A stretch of DNA of 64,000 nucleotides from Siderastrea radians (lineage: Eukaryota > Cnidaria > Anthozoa > Scleractinia > Rhizangiidae). A program made the translations under genes and the position numbers. Positions within the stretch are counted from its first letter, which is position 1; the number at the start of each line of letters is the position of its first letter. Shown here in pieces: positions 34,984-49,100 of this stretch. Below the pieces are notes generated by a model. The model was not told the DNA's origin. It did no database searches and saw nothing but the letters and a program-made list of their open reading frames with translations. The DNA lies in NCBI GenBank assembly GCA_964017195.1, contig OZ024890.1, forward strand, positions 24,731,701-24,795,700, given 5' to 3'.

Positions 34984-37900
34984 GAATGAAGAAACTGCAT
35001 ATCTTGAGCGCCTTTTTCGTGAAAAAATGGGATTAAAAAGTTGAGAGTTTAGTTAACGGTAACAGCCAAACATCAACTCGGTTTTTCGTACTTTTTTCAT
35101 ATTTTTTCTTCCTATTTTTGTAAACGCTAACAGTTAACTGGCTACTTTGCATAAAACAATAAATAAAATATCTATGGACTTGAACACAGGCATCTAATTG
35201 TAACAAAACCATTCAAAACCTAATAAATACTCACGGGCGTCTGAAAATGGCAAAAGACAGAAAACAAACGTGAAAATGGCGGGAAAATCATTGTCATTTG
35301 GTTGATTATGCGCTTGCCGTAAACTTGATACCAAAACTCTCTATTGTTGGCAAGAATAGTCTGCGGATCAGTTCAAACGAAGCGTATAGTAAAAGCGTCT
35401 GTCTTCAGTCACGACCTCTCCCATCTCCTTCACCTGTTTTGGGCTGCTGGTTTGGGGGACTTCTTGTTGTTCAAAATAGCAAAATAGCCCATCACTTCAA
35501 AAAAAAAAAACACAGTCTCTCACCTGTCCTGCAGTTAGCTGATCAGCTCCAATCCTAAGACTTGGGTTCTCATCATCAAATTCAAGACCTTTAACATCAC
35601 ACGACCACAAGTACACCATAAATCGCTTGTTCCGAGCCACACACGATGGAGGTTGAACCTTGGCTGCAAAAAACGCGCGATTCAAATTCGGTTGGCTTGT
35701 AGAATACATTACAAATTGGTTGGAATTCTGATTTAATGCATCAAACAAACCGAATTAATGGTATGCATGTACATATCCAGGAAATGCCTGCCCTACTCTT
35801 ATAGGATAACAATTTGGGTTTTTTAACGCTCCTTCAGACATATATGTGAATGTAGAGGATACGTGCAAGGATAACGGTGTAACGTCCCTATCCAAAGGAG
35901 TCATCATCCGAGGAAACAAACTCATCTTGCAGGACCAGGATGATCTCACCAACGTTGATCATATTGACGACGAAAGAATTTTGAAATAAACAAGGCAACT
36001 AGAACTTACCTCTGAACTTTACCCGAATAGAAGGACCAATTACAATCCTTGATGCAGGGAATATAATCTTGGGCACCGTTTTACCAACACGTCGAATGGC
36101 TACTGTATCACAATCTTCCTGACCACTAAACTCCTCTAGCCCACACACCGTTATGTTGTACAATACACCAACTTCAAAATCCCTGGCACTAAACCGCACC
36201 CTCCTTTGCTTTGAGGAAACGTTCGCGAGCCTGTCATTTAGCTGCTCTAGGTCAGCGGACTGCGCAGGAGTGGCGGACGATGGATTGTCGAATGCCGCTG
36301 ACCAGTTCATCGCTGCGCGTTGGTTTGTCTCTACAGAGACAGTAAATGAGTCGCACAACCCTGTAACAACAAGTGCAAGTAAGGACAAATTGGATTTCTT
36401 TCACCATGTACTTGTGCCAGCACTAACAGCTTAACTGTCAGCTATTATATCCCTTCAGGATTTAAGAAAAATTTATCAATTATTTTTGAAAGTTTTGCCA
36501 AGAGTCGTCAGGAGTTTTACAAAGCTTGTACATATCTTGTATTCAGAATTCATTGTAATTACTGGTCTTCATTATCTTTTTTTCCTCTTTCGTTGAGACA
36601 ATAGAAGAGGGAAGGGGGAGGGGGATTCCTTCTCTCGCCTTCCCTCCCCCTCCCCGCTCCTTTCACTTTTTGCGCTCGCCACAATTTTCGCGCGGCCAAA
36701 AAGCGAAAAATGCCTTAACGGGCGCAAAAAGCCTACGGAAACGCTTGCTTCGCAGGCTAATAACCGCACGGGAACAAGCGCGGGAAACGCGTGTGAGAAA
36801 ATCACGCGGATTAGTTTTGGTTTCAAAAACCAAAGCAAACGCAAATTACTTTGGATACTTAATTGAAAACCACCCTATGTCTAATATAAGATAACTAAAC
36901 CTTCTAACTGAAAATGACTCGGAGAGACATGATAAAACTTATTTGTTCCAGTATTATTTAAAAATTGTTCATTGAAGTGGAGATCAATATTGGCCACTTT
37001 TCACCGACACTGAGGTGAATAATTGTTGTGGTATATACCAAACCAGTCAGGATAGCCAGCATCAAATAGCTCCTTTTTTCTAAGCAATGGAGAAAGGCTT
37101 GAGTAGTTAATCAGAGCGCGCGAAAACCAGTATCCATTGGTTTGGTGTATACTTAACTATATTAACCACTAAAATGGTTTAACTGGCTCTTTGTGCTTAC
37201 CAACTTCCTCCGGAGCAGAAAGCTTTATTGTAAATTCAACGGGGTTTGCAGAATCTTGGACAATGAGCTGTTCTTCCTCAGAGGGGTATTTTGTATAACC
37301 CCATCTCAGAGGTTTAATGGTTCGCAGTAAAACACCAACGGTTTGACCAGGACGAAGTCTGGAGCCCGATGCAACCTGAACAAGGAGCTTGCCTTCCCGA
37401 CAGCGACACTTTGACACCTCTGTAAGATTACTGCGTGCGACTGCGTTGAAATAGCGTGAGCAGCTCTCCCATTTTCTGTTACCACATTCAACTGGTCTGC
37501 TAAAAAGGATTTCGAGATAGTTGCGCTTTTCGCTAAACTTGCAGCTTGTGGGCTCGGGAACAAGTTCGTAAATACTGAACCTCCTCTTCATTGCCTTGGC
37601 GAGATCCTCGCTCTTTGCGTTAAACATCACGCTAATAAAACCATGCTGAGATCGCGCATGAGGTGGCAGCGGACAAACGATGGTTATTGCACTTACAAAC
37701 GTGGCTTTCACCTTCAGAAACTTTCCATTCTCCATAAAGAAAACACACTGCAGGGCGGCAGTATTAAAGAATTTTTCCCCAGTTAAAGTGACGTTTGTTG
37801 CGGTGTTGATCATAGTTTCATTCGGACTAACCTCAATGATTCTCGGTTTTCTATAAACGATAATCTTCTCTTTGAAGCCGATCTTGTTTGGGATGTCATC

Positions 37901-40900
37901 AAGGGTGCAGTTTAATGCATATTCACCAGGAGGTATACCCACGGGTGTGGCCAGTATCACCTTCCTCTTTGATTTAGCCTCTATAAAGTTAAGGGTGTAT
38001 CGGCTGCAAAGGAAACAACAAAAGATATTAAAGCTATATTTGATTTATTTATTTTTGTTTTGTTTTTGTAATTTTCTATGGGCTCAGTTAATTAAGTTAT
38101 TTGTTTATTTTTCTATTTATTCATTTATTTGTTTATTATTTATATAGTATGTTACGTGTCGAATGATATATTAGTGAATTATGGTGTTATTGCACTAACA
38201 GTATTATGTGGTTGTCACGAACATTGAAAATTAAATAACTGTTTATACAAAAAGAGGCAGTAATGCAGCAAGCGAGCAGTTTAGCCAGTGAGTGACTGAA
38301 TAGTGAGTTATTCATCGAGCAGGTGACTGCTGAGGACTGTATTTCAACGCAACATTTATTACTTTCCTTTCTTGTCGATCTGTTAAACGCTACAATATCC
38401 TTCCGAACGTTCTATAAAATGTATCTCCCATCATCTCGTCTCATGGCATCGCAAAGCTTAGACTATCGAATTTAACATGTGCAACACAACACCATATAAG
38501 GAAACACGCGTGCTCAGTTCATGCTAACGCAACTTTTCAATGTTCCTGGCTTAATTTGTCTTATTGTTCATTTAAATGTTCGTTTCAAGTCACGATAGTG
38601 ACCGAGCGAGCCAGGGAGTGAGCGTGCGAGATTGCATTTGCTAGTGGTTGCTTGCTTGCGCGCGTTCGTACGTGCGTGCGTGCATGTATAGCTCAGCGAG
38701 TGAGAGCGAGTGAGTGAGTGTCACGCTGGAGTGTTACACTGGACTGAATTATATAACACTGGGCTAGATTAGACTAGAATAGACTGACTTCGTGCGTGCT
38801 TGCGCGCGTGAGTGGAAAAACCAGAAAATTACTAACTTTTCAGAAAACTGCTACAGAAACGTTAATATATCTATTTGTATACAGCAACGACAAATACCTT
38901 CCATCTCCTCCTTCCAGATAACACGTGATACTGTCCTTCATTCCAGCAACAGTCACGCACAGCTTAGTAGACTCGTTCCCAATCACCGCCCTGACATCAA
39001 CGTCAATGATTTTGGGGCACCTGTTAAATAACTGGTCCTCGGGATCCAGGCAGCGCTGACAAGAATCCAAACGTTTTTTGCCATGTATCTCCCCCGCGCA
39101 GTCAACACACTCGTTTTTGCCACCGCATTTCCCGCAGAGGTCTTCTCCTAAGTTAAGAGGTCTGCCGGTTTTCCCGCCAACACAAATGTTATTGCAAGAC
39201 TGTTGATTTAAAAAAAGTGTCATGACTGGCCGGGAAAAGCTGAAGGAAAAGAGACACTGCTGATCCACTAAACATGGGAAAACTGAGTGCCCTGCTTAGT
39301 TTCCCACCTCTTGGTTATCAGTTTTTATACTACAATGCTAAATTTTGACGTGCCCCCATTGGTCGAAATCGATCATGTGATGCGATAGTGTCTCTCCTCA
39401 GCGCATAATGCCCGTTTATGGCAATTTTCGCTCAAAATTAAGCGTTGTGCAAATGAAAACAATAGAGCTCTTCTGCCGCCGGTCCTATGTGTGATAGGTT
39501 CTCTCGGACATTTGATGTTCAAACTTCGTACAAGCCCTTGAACTACGTTCTCGGGCTAACATTTGTTGTGAACATCAAATTTCCTCGGGCAACCTGTGAC
39601 ACGATAAAGCCTTCGACAGAGGGGGGTTATGAAGTAAAATAAGTCACTTGAAAGGGGGGGGCTTTAATTCTCATTTCAAATGTAATATGCATATTTATAC
39701 TTTGGGAAACTGAGATGAAGCCCGCGTAAATGCATCGAAGCTTAATCCCTCCTAAAAGCGCAACACAAAATTCTAACATTAAGCAATGATATGAATGATA
39801 ACTGCAAAAAGTAAGTAATTAAATTTATGACAGAATGTTAATCTTTTAAACCTTATCTAAGAGAAGTATGTTAGTACCTGCTGAAAAGCTTAATGTTCTG
39901 TTTGCTGTTTATGTTTTTGACTGAACAACAATTTCAATAGGTACTGATATGACTAGCGATTTTTACTCTATGAGCTACTTAGCTGCAAAAGTCCCAAACT
40001 AGCTCAGCAGCTTCTCCAGAAAAACAGTTGGAATACAGTAGATCACACAAACAAGCTTTGTCCGTTTTTGAGTTGAACAAAGACACAGTTTCTTCCTCAA
40101 TCGACTGCAGTTGCAGTATCCCATAAATCCCTGGTTCATACCTGTTTTCAAGAGGTGTTCCTCCCAGGGACCTAAATATTACACATGCTCTTTTCCTTCT
40201 GTTATCTGAAGCTGCAATCCTTCTCACGTTAATGTTTCCCCTCTGTTTCTGTTCCTTATTTTTTCTAGCTTCTGATGGTTTATTTTCGAGTTTAGAATTC
40301 GGGAGTGCAAGGTACGATGGGCGCGTACCTTAGGGGGTTGGGGGGGGGGGTCGTACGATATTTCTCGTAGTTCAGGCTAAACTCAGCTAAACTAAACTCA
40401 ATACTTTAGGAGGGGGTAATTACCTACGTTTTCGCTACATGAAGCCCATTTTTCAACCTCCCCCCCCGTCCTGATAAGTCCTGATAATTATTGCGCAGTC
40501 CCACAAAACAAATATATTGCATTTGGCCATCCATGTGTACTCTGATAACACATAGAGGACGTCAAAACGTGGTAAAAACATCTGTCACACTTTGTTCTTA
40601 CTACGTTTTGACGTCATCCGTGCGTTATTAGAGTACACATGGGCGACCAAATGCAATCTTTTTGTTAAGTATCCTAAGCAAAAATAAATAAATAAATCAC
40701 TTTATTTATGTGTCACCGGTATTTAGAACAGAGTGCTAATTGGGGGCACCTCCAAGATCGAATTGGAATTCGGATGTGTTGGTTTTTGAGGAGAAGGAAA
40801 AACCGGAGTACCCGGAGAAAACCTCTCGGAGCAAGGAAGAGAACCAACAACAAACTCAACCCACATATGACACCGGGACCGGGAGTCAAACCCGGGCCAC

Positions 40901-43900
40901 AGCCGTTATTGGAGTTGTCACGGAAACACTGCTGCCTCGTACCCAGGCGGGATCCTTAGGAGAAGCAAGGTATCATGGAAGACCGAAGAAGGCGAAGCGC
41001 AGGTACTTCGCGTTTCCCGCTAAGCTTTCCCTTCTTGCCTTGCGCTCTCTATGAAGGAAGATTTTCCGCCCCAGAAGCGCTTGGTTACGAGGCAGCAAAC
41101 ATTGCGTGAGCTCTCATACTGAAACGAAGACACACTGATGCCCAACCATTTGTGAATTTGGATTTTTCCCACAATGTACAGCTATTTCAATTAACGTTGT
41201 CGGATTTTAACGCCTCAAGCTTTCGCGACAAGATTCGGCTGTAATTTCACGGCTGTTACTGCCACAGGATGGGTGAAAATACCATTATAGACACTTGACT
41301 ATGTGATTTATTTTTTGTAGGGGTGCGCCATAGCCTAAGTTTGGTAAATTTATTAAAACATTGCAACCTTTAGCTTGCAGACTTGTCGCGTAGGGTTTCC
41401 GACAACGCTAATTGAAATAGTTGTATACTTGATTAAGCGCTCATGCAATATTTGTTGCGGAAGCCAAATTTGTTTCCGGGAAGCAAAAAACTGTTACTGG
41501 ACATTTTCAGAAAAATTTTGCCTCTGCAAGCAATGTTTCCTGCGAGGATAAACGCGAAAGAAGAAGCAGCAGTGTTTTAGAACGATTTTCGATCTTTCTA
41601 AAACGCTGCCAATTACGTCTACAAATAAATTGACATTTTAATCCAACTCACCCTTTTAGCACTACCATGGCAGTCACCATTGCAGTCCCTTGTGGTGGGT
41701 GTCTCGCTGCCGTTGATTTGGCATACTCCACACTCGTCAAAGTAAGATGGTTTCCTGCAACTCCTAGAGCAGTAAGGTGACTTTTCTCCTCGTCCTACAC
41801 AGTTACCGCATTCATCTGGAACAAGGTTAACAAGCAAACAAATTATAAAGCAATATTTGCTGTCCTGTGGTCTCACTTACAGAATGCTTCTTTCCTCCAA
41901 GGTATAGAGGAGAATGCAGGACTGGAGGGTTTTCTGTTCCTGGCAAATTAGATCGTACATATTAATCGTACATATTATATCTTATTTATTGACGGGTGTA
42001 ATCATTGTAACTAAGCGTTTTTATTACGCTTTTATTGCAGTTAACGCACTTGTTGCGGTAGTAAGGTAGTATGTACAGATGGGACTTCGTGGGTAAATAA
42101 ATTGCTGTTCTTGTTTGACCAAACTCGAATCCCACTCCGCTGCCTCAACAGAGTTTTTACTATATGTTCTATCTAATCAAAGGCTTAGAGGCGGGGTCTT
42201 GAAGGTGGAAGGGGCGGGGGTTGGGGTGGGTCAGCAGCCCTGGAGACCCGAAATATCTTGCCGTGGAGCCTGTAAACCAAATCTTTTCTCCATTCGGAGT
42301 CCGAACAAAAATGTTGATTCTGACTAAATGGTACCCTGTAAACAAGGTATGGGGGCTAATAGCACCGATTTCTATGACCTGTAGCCCTGTTTTAGCCCGG
42401 AGCCCAGGAGCCCAGGAGCCCAAATCTTCTTTGGTACCCTCTTGCGGAACCTATATCACACAAGAAGGATATTTCCAGTCCTCTTTATGAGGATTTGATG
42501 CAAGTCTCACCTTTCTTCTTATTGGAATATGCTATACCATCGCATCCTACACATTTATTCCTGTCCCGCTCTCTTGTCAGGCACAGACCGCATCTGTCCC
42601 TCTCCAGTTCTGATCCCGCCACGTTATCACAGCCCAGCTTTAACACCACGCATTTGGCAGCGTCGAGGGAGAAAGCCGTCTGAGAGTCCATGAAGCTATC
42701 GTTCAGCCGGTGATATCCTGATGTTAGGTTATTCGAGCAGTCCCACCCTCGCACTTTAATGAAGGCTAAGTCACGTGAAGTTTCCTTCCCCCAGAAAACA
42801 CCTTTAAAATACGTGAAAACCACAAACAGTGTTTAGTGCTTTTCCAGCTGCCGTTCTATCAGACGCTACCAACCGCTGATGGCTTAATTTCGAGTTAAAC
42901 ACTCGAAAGAAAAATATCAATCAATTGGTATCAAGTTCAAGTTATAAACGTTATTAGTATAATTTTTAATCATATTAAGGTGATTCCATTCAATTGCGTT
43001 GCGCATCCTTTCTGCACATCATTTTTTGCATGATTAGCGTGCGCACGAGCGCGCGCGCGTTCAGAACTTGTAGGCTTTCTATGAAAACTGGGTTGTTCAG
43101 AGAAATAAATGGTCTTTTCTCCTAAACGAGCGCGGTGACCCCCATTTTTTAATACATAAGTTTAAATGACATACTGTCGGGTACAATATATTGCAATTTT
43201 AAAAAACGTTAAAAATTCTGCTTTGAGATGTTTCTATTTAAATGCCGAAAATAACATGTCTTAAGGTGATTCCATTCAATTGCATTGCGCATCCTTTCTG
43301 CGCATCATTTATTGCGTGATTAGTGCACGCATGAGCGCGCGCGCGCGTTCGGAACTTGATAGGTTTTCTATGGAAGCTGAGCTGTTCAGAGAAATAAATG
43401 GTCGTTTTCTCCTAAACGCACTCGGTGACCCCACTTTTTTATTCCATTTATTTAAGGAAAATACGACTTAACATGATATGTTCAAATTTGAAGCATTTTT
43501 CGTTATTCAATTTTGAAATATTCCGGTTGATTCACTGTTACAGTCAGATTTTAGGCGTTTCACTGGAACCGTGCAGACGCTCGAGTTGCCTATTATTTCA
43601 AATTAGTTTCATTGTTATGGCAATTTTAAGACGTTTTACTGTAACATTGTACTTCTATCGCACGAATAATGCTTACATTTCATTGCCAGTTATAACTTTG
43701 TTGAAGTAAGGGGTGTCTCTAGTACAAGGATAGGTTTTTTAATATTGCTGTCTAAAGATAGCAAAGTACCTATATACTACAACCCCGTAGCGTGAAATCA
43801 GACAAGGTGACCCCCTCTTTTTATTTTATTTTTTTAATGTACTAGGTGTACAGTTTTAGTAACTCTGCAAAGTTTCAACAAATTCTCATTACAACTTCTT

Positions 43901-45938
43901 TTTCGATGGAATCACCTTAATAAAGACAGCTTTCTTAAGATGATTTTCAAAAGTTGTCTGAAATTTAACGAAGATTGTCCGAAAATCATACCAATTTGTC
44001 TGATCCGAAATTTCCACCAGGAGAGAAAATTCGAAGATAGTTCGACTCAAGTTCATTCGGCATTAAATTTATGAAAACATGCTAGCAAAGAGTAGAACAA
44101 AATGGAAAAAAGAATTGAAATACCACATTGATGGTGTTAGAAATCCTAGTAACATTTCCAGTTATATACACTGCAAGCGGATTTATATACACTACCACGA
44201 GAAAATAAAATTCATATCTTTAAGCCACCGTGTAATTTTCTTTTTATTATATGGACAAGAGTATTTTTTCACAAACAACAGTGTAAAAGCGGGAAATGTC
44301 GTCATCGATACCTCACTAGATTCCTACGCCACTCGATTCCCGGATGTAGTTTCGTATGAACTTTACGAGTGGTCTATTTTCCACTAAAACACTCTTGTCT
44401 ATATAATACCTACGATTGAAGAAACACGACAAGAAGGCGTTGTTATTTTTTGACATAACCAAATAAAACTTGTGAGAAAATCTTGCACCGGTGTGCTTTA
44501 CACTGTCCTTTATACCGTGGCACACTTTCTAGCACTTGCACATACATTACAAAGGAGCTCTTTATCACTCAGAAGTGAAAGACGAAAGACCTACCTCTAG
44601 TCGCACAGAATGTAATACAGTCGCCTGGTTTCAACAGAAGGGCCCAGCCTGAAGAAATATTCATTGTCCGGAGAACGCCATCGCCACTCAGCTTGTATTT
44701 CCACACCCCAAACTTCGGGTGATCGGGTGCTTCCCTGATAGCTAAGCCAACTCTTTTGTTATCTGCATCTTTCACAAGAGGCGGATCCCTGCCGAGGCCA
44801 AGCACCTCCCCTGCTGCCATTCTTTTAAACAATTCACCTCCTCTTCTCCCTCGGATATATTCATGAATAACTGTTTGGCTCGTTTTGGTTAGCACAGAAA
44901 CGTCTATGCATTTCCCCTCAATGTCGCTCGCATTCTCAGGCACCGGTGGAAAGAAAATAACATTTTGGTATCTGGCAAAGTGAAGAGTTGGCCGATCGTT
45001 TACAGGTCGAATCACCACGTTCAGCTTAGCCTCCTTTGTCCCTATACTGCAATCACAGTTATCCGGCGCCCTACATGATTCCTAAGAGAAGCGAGAGACA
45101 AACATTTCAAACTCTCAAGAACCCATAAGTTAGAAACTTAAGTTTAAGCCTGGTTTCTATATTGTCGCTACGATCGCTATGCTAATTGCCGTAGCGATTA
45201 TATCACCTGAAACATGGCACGCGAAAATATTCAGTTGCGATCGTGGAGACATGAAGGGAACAAAGGCAGAACCTGGGATTAGTCCAGTTCTGGATTCCCC
45301 TGTCACGCAACATCTACCCGTCACGGAAGGTACGTGACGGGTGGGTGTTGCGTGACGAGACTAAACCTGGAATAAAAGGAGAGAGAAGCGGGTGAAAGGA
45401 GATGGTACGCGGATAAAATGGCAATTGTCACAGCTGGAGATGAGAGGAAAAGGAAAAATAAAGAAATTGCATTTTATTGCAAAGAGGCGGGAGTCGGGGT
45501 TACAGGGTACTGAAGACCAGAAGTTCAAACCTCTCCGTCCTTACCCCTTCTCACCCATAACATAACGCAGTGACTCAAACATAGCCTGGTTTTCGCATTG
45601 ACACCAGCCTTCAGCTTTGAAAAACAAGCAGCACCACAGCACCACCAGCACCAAGTTCTGCTGAAGGGCGTGCATGTATTTAGGACCTCATCTCCAACCT
45701 CCTTCAACAGAGCAATGAACAGTGTATCACACGAAAGTTCTGCTTAATAGCTATCATTGGAGCTCACAGCGGCCAAACGTACAACGCGTGCGCAGTTCCA
45801 GTCATAATTTTGCAAAGAAAAATACTAGCAAATACTAGCAATTGTGGAAAGTCCCAAAAGTCTCACTTTATTCGCAAACTTAACGCCATTTCTGCCGAAA
45901 ACTTTGAAAACCTTTCGCGTTGGGTATGTGATGACAAT

Positions 45939-45970
<32 letters not shown>

Positions 45971-46045
45971 CGTAGTCGTAGTCGTAGTCGTAGTCGTAGT
46001 CGTAGTCGTAGTCGTAGTCGTAGTCGTAGTCGTAGTCGTAGTCGT

Positions 46046-46118
<73 letters not shown>

Positions 46119-49100
46119 AAACTTTATTTAAACACGGAAAATCATCAGTTAATTAAGTAAATAACTAAAACTAATTACAACTGCTTTACATGATTGCTGT
46201 CATTATCAAGAATTAAGATTAACCTTGATAATGACGCTGGAAGCATCGAAACGTCGATTAGCACTTGTTTTGATATTCACCTTGAAATGCTTGAACAAGC
46301 AACAGATTATAAAATTCTGTTTGTCGGGAAATTTTATGCATCATTTTTATACGAACTTCATGATCGTAAATATTTGAACTGATTCAGACCTCAGGGCTCG
46401 GAAAAACCGGAAATGACGTGGCCTTTGCCGTTTGACCACTGCGAATCATTGGGATGGTCAGACTTAAGAGCTTTCATCTGATTAGTCGCAGTGATACCTT
46501 TCTATCAGGCTCGAAGAAGGATCTCACAAAATTTCTGATTTTTCTCTTTAACATCGCATCACTTGCGGCATTAAGCAGGCGAACAATTTCTCCAATGATG
46601 CGTTCGGGGTCCCCATTCTTCACCAAATCTGGAAGACTCTTGAAAATCTCATAAATCTTTCGAAAGTCCTCCTGTATTACCTGGGAAATGATAAAGACAA
46701 AAAGTAAAATTCAGTGAGAAGTCAGCTAAATAACTTATCCCAAACAAGGACCATGCACCTACACTGTAGCTGATATATAGAAAGTGAATTATCTATTATG
46801 ATTTATCCTTTTTAAAATTTACTTGCAAACGTTTCAGTGAACGCTAATTTTGACTTTGCTTTCTTGCAAAATAAATTTGTTTTCCATTATGATCGACGAA
46901 ACAGTTTTAAGAAATTTCTTTTCTTTCATATCACGAACAAAGTTTTTCTTAGCGAACTTTTACCTTCACAGTGAAGGTTTTTCTCTTACTCCGAAACTTT
47001 CGTAATAGTTGATCGTCGAGTCAAAGTTTCTCATGATCGTGAATCGAATCGTGATGTGGTTCGTGATCGAACATAAGACGACGGTAAATAAAGTTAATTT
47101 AATTCACGGATTGGCAGCAAGCCACACAAAAAATTTAAACAAAATTGAGAATATGAAATTCTCAATCTTGGTAATTAAATTTCTACCTTTCTTATTGGCT
47201 CACACCCACAGGTCATCAGCCAATAACCTTGCTTTTTGCCCTATAAGGAAATTTCGCGTCAGAGTAGAAGTTTACGGTCCAAAAATATAGCCAAAACACT
47301 CCAGCAAAGGTTACCGTGGTTGAGACTTTAACAAAACAATGATTCCATTCGTTCTTGTTGGATATGAGGAGATTATAACCAACTCGGTGGGTTTATCACC
47401 TTATATTCAACGCGTGCTCGTAAAATAATTGTCATGTAAACTTACTGCGTCGAAGTTTGGAGCCTGAGGCGCAGGAGCCTTGCATGCTGGAGCCACTGTA
47501 ACGGTAACACGGCCAACTGCGTTCAGGGCTGGATGAAAACCACATATCAGGTCCGTTCTGAGGAACCAGCCTGGAGGTATACCTACCAGCCTACCTTGAG
47601 GAGTGAAGCATTTCAGCTGAACTGTGGACAAAAAAAATCCGAATTTACAAACCAGTCAGTATGGCATGAATTAGTGCGATGCAGAGGTTGTAGTGAAGTT
47701 ATGCCCAGGAATTAGAGCGGCATTCAGATTGGCTGTCATAGGGGGTTTGCTTTCTCTTTGGTTTTGCTTGTCTCCGCTTTGTGAATGGTTAAGTAACTCA
47801 CACCTTTTTCTCAACTGATAAGAAATGAGGCCAAAAACAATCGTTACTTGGTAGTACGTGTCTTCCAGCCCTTGGCGTCGGTTCGAGTCCTGGTTGGTTC
47901 ATTGTGTTGTGTGCACCTGTTGTGATTGGCTAGAGGAATTACCTTGGTTTAAATCTCAGTTGAAAACCGTTCTAATAAATGATCAATTTCAGTTCTTACA
48001 AGTGACATTAGGAGGAATAAATAGTTATCAGCACGGAGAGCTACTATTTCGATCTTTCTGGTTTGACTAATGGCACTGATCAACAGGAATCCGACTTGTG
48101 GGTGCGAGATTGAGACATCATTTGAATGAAAAACGGTTGTCTCATTTTCGTGGCCACACACCACGCGAAATTTCTGATATTTTTACTTACCACTTTTAGG
48201 AGGATCGGTACCTACTGCAACCACGCCAAGCTCCGTTCTTTCTAACTGCCTCACAGCTTGCCTGTATCTTAATCTAAATGCTTTGGAGATTCGGCAGGAA
48301 AGTGATTCTTCCACGTCTAATACACTGCAATTCATAGGATTTCTTGTGACATTAACGTAACTGGAGAACTGCAGAGGAAACAGAAAGAACATTACCTTTG
48401 TGCGTTCCATACAGTATTGACAGACAATTCAGTTACATGAGCAATACTGTCAGTAAATTGTCGGCCGAGTTTTGACGAAAATTTGGCGAACGGTGTTCGC
48501 TTCTACAGGCTTACAAACAAAGCTCAAAATAAAAGCCTTCAATGAGATCTCCCATTTCCCAATTAACAGTCACTGTCACCAAAACCATTCCTTTTATTTC
48601 TAACAAGAAAAAAATTTAAAGAATTAACTGATTCGCACCAGTTTCGTATTTGATGGGCGGTCCTCCTTTGTGGTAATATTCCGACGAGTGACCGCGATAT
48701 CCAGGCCAGCGGCACAGTGGTCTAAATTTGGTAACAACGCCATGGCGACTGTTTCCTTGAATTGAGGCGAGTCTGGAATGTTGACGCACTGACCATGCGC
48801 AGAGCCATCGGGACTGGATGTAATGTCGAACGACGCGAAGCCGTGGGCACAAGAAGAAAGCCTTTGAGTTAAAATAAAGCAAAGAACTTGTGTTCAATAA
48901 AACTCGCAAATGATTTTATCAAACGTGTAATTTTAGAGACAAATGTAAAAGATAGTGTTCATTCAATCCAAAAATGCTGCCATAGGATCATAGTGCGAGC
49001 ACCCATAAATCTGAGAGAATTTTTTCGCGATTTTTAAAGAATTAAAGGTGAGTTAAAATTAAAAGTTAAAGTTAATAATTTATAGACGGACTCCAAAACA

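Noticed and set aside
40708..41054. Two overlapping + strand frames of about 80-100 codons
   Set aside because: They read a SINE in antisense and continue into a TIR element.
41882..41940. Extra exon of the giant gene between exons 14 and 15
   Set aside because: It has splice-like ends, but its length would break frame, whereas exons 14 and 15 join perfectly without it.
45810..46160. 116-codon open frame with a long Val run
   Set aside because: It is the gta/gtagtc simple repeat read in one frame.
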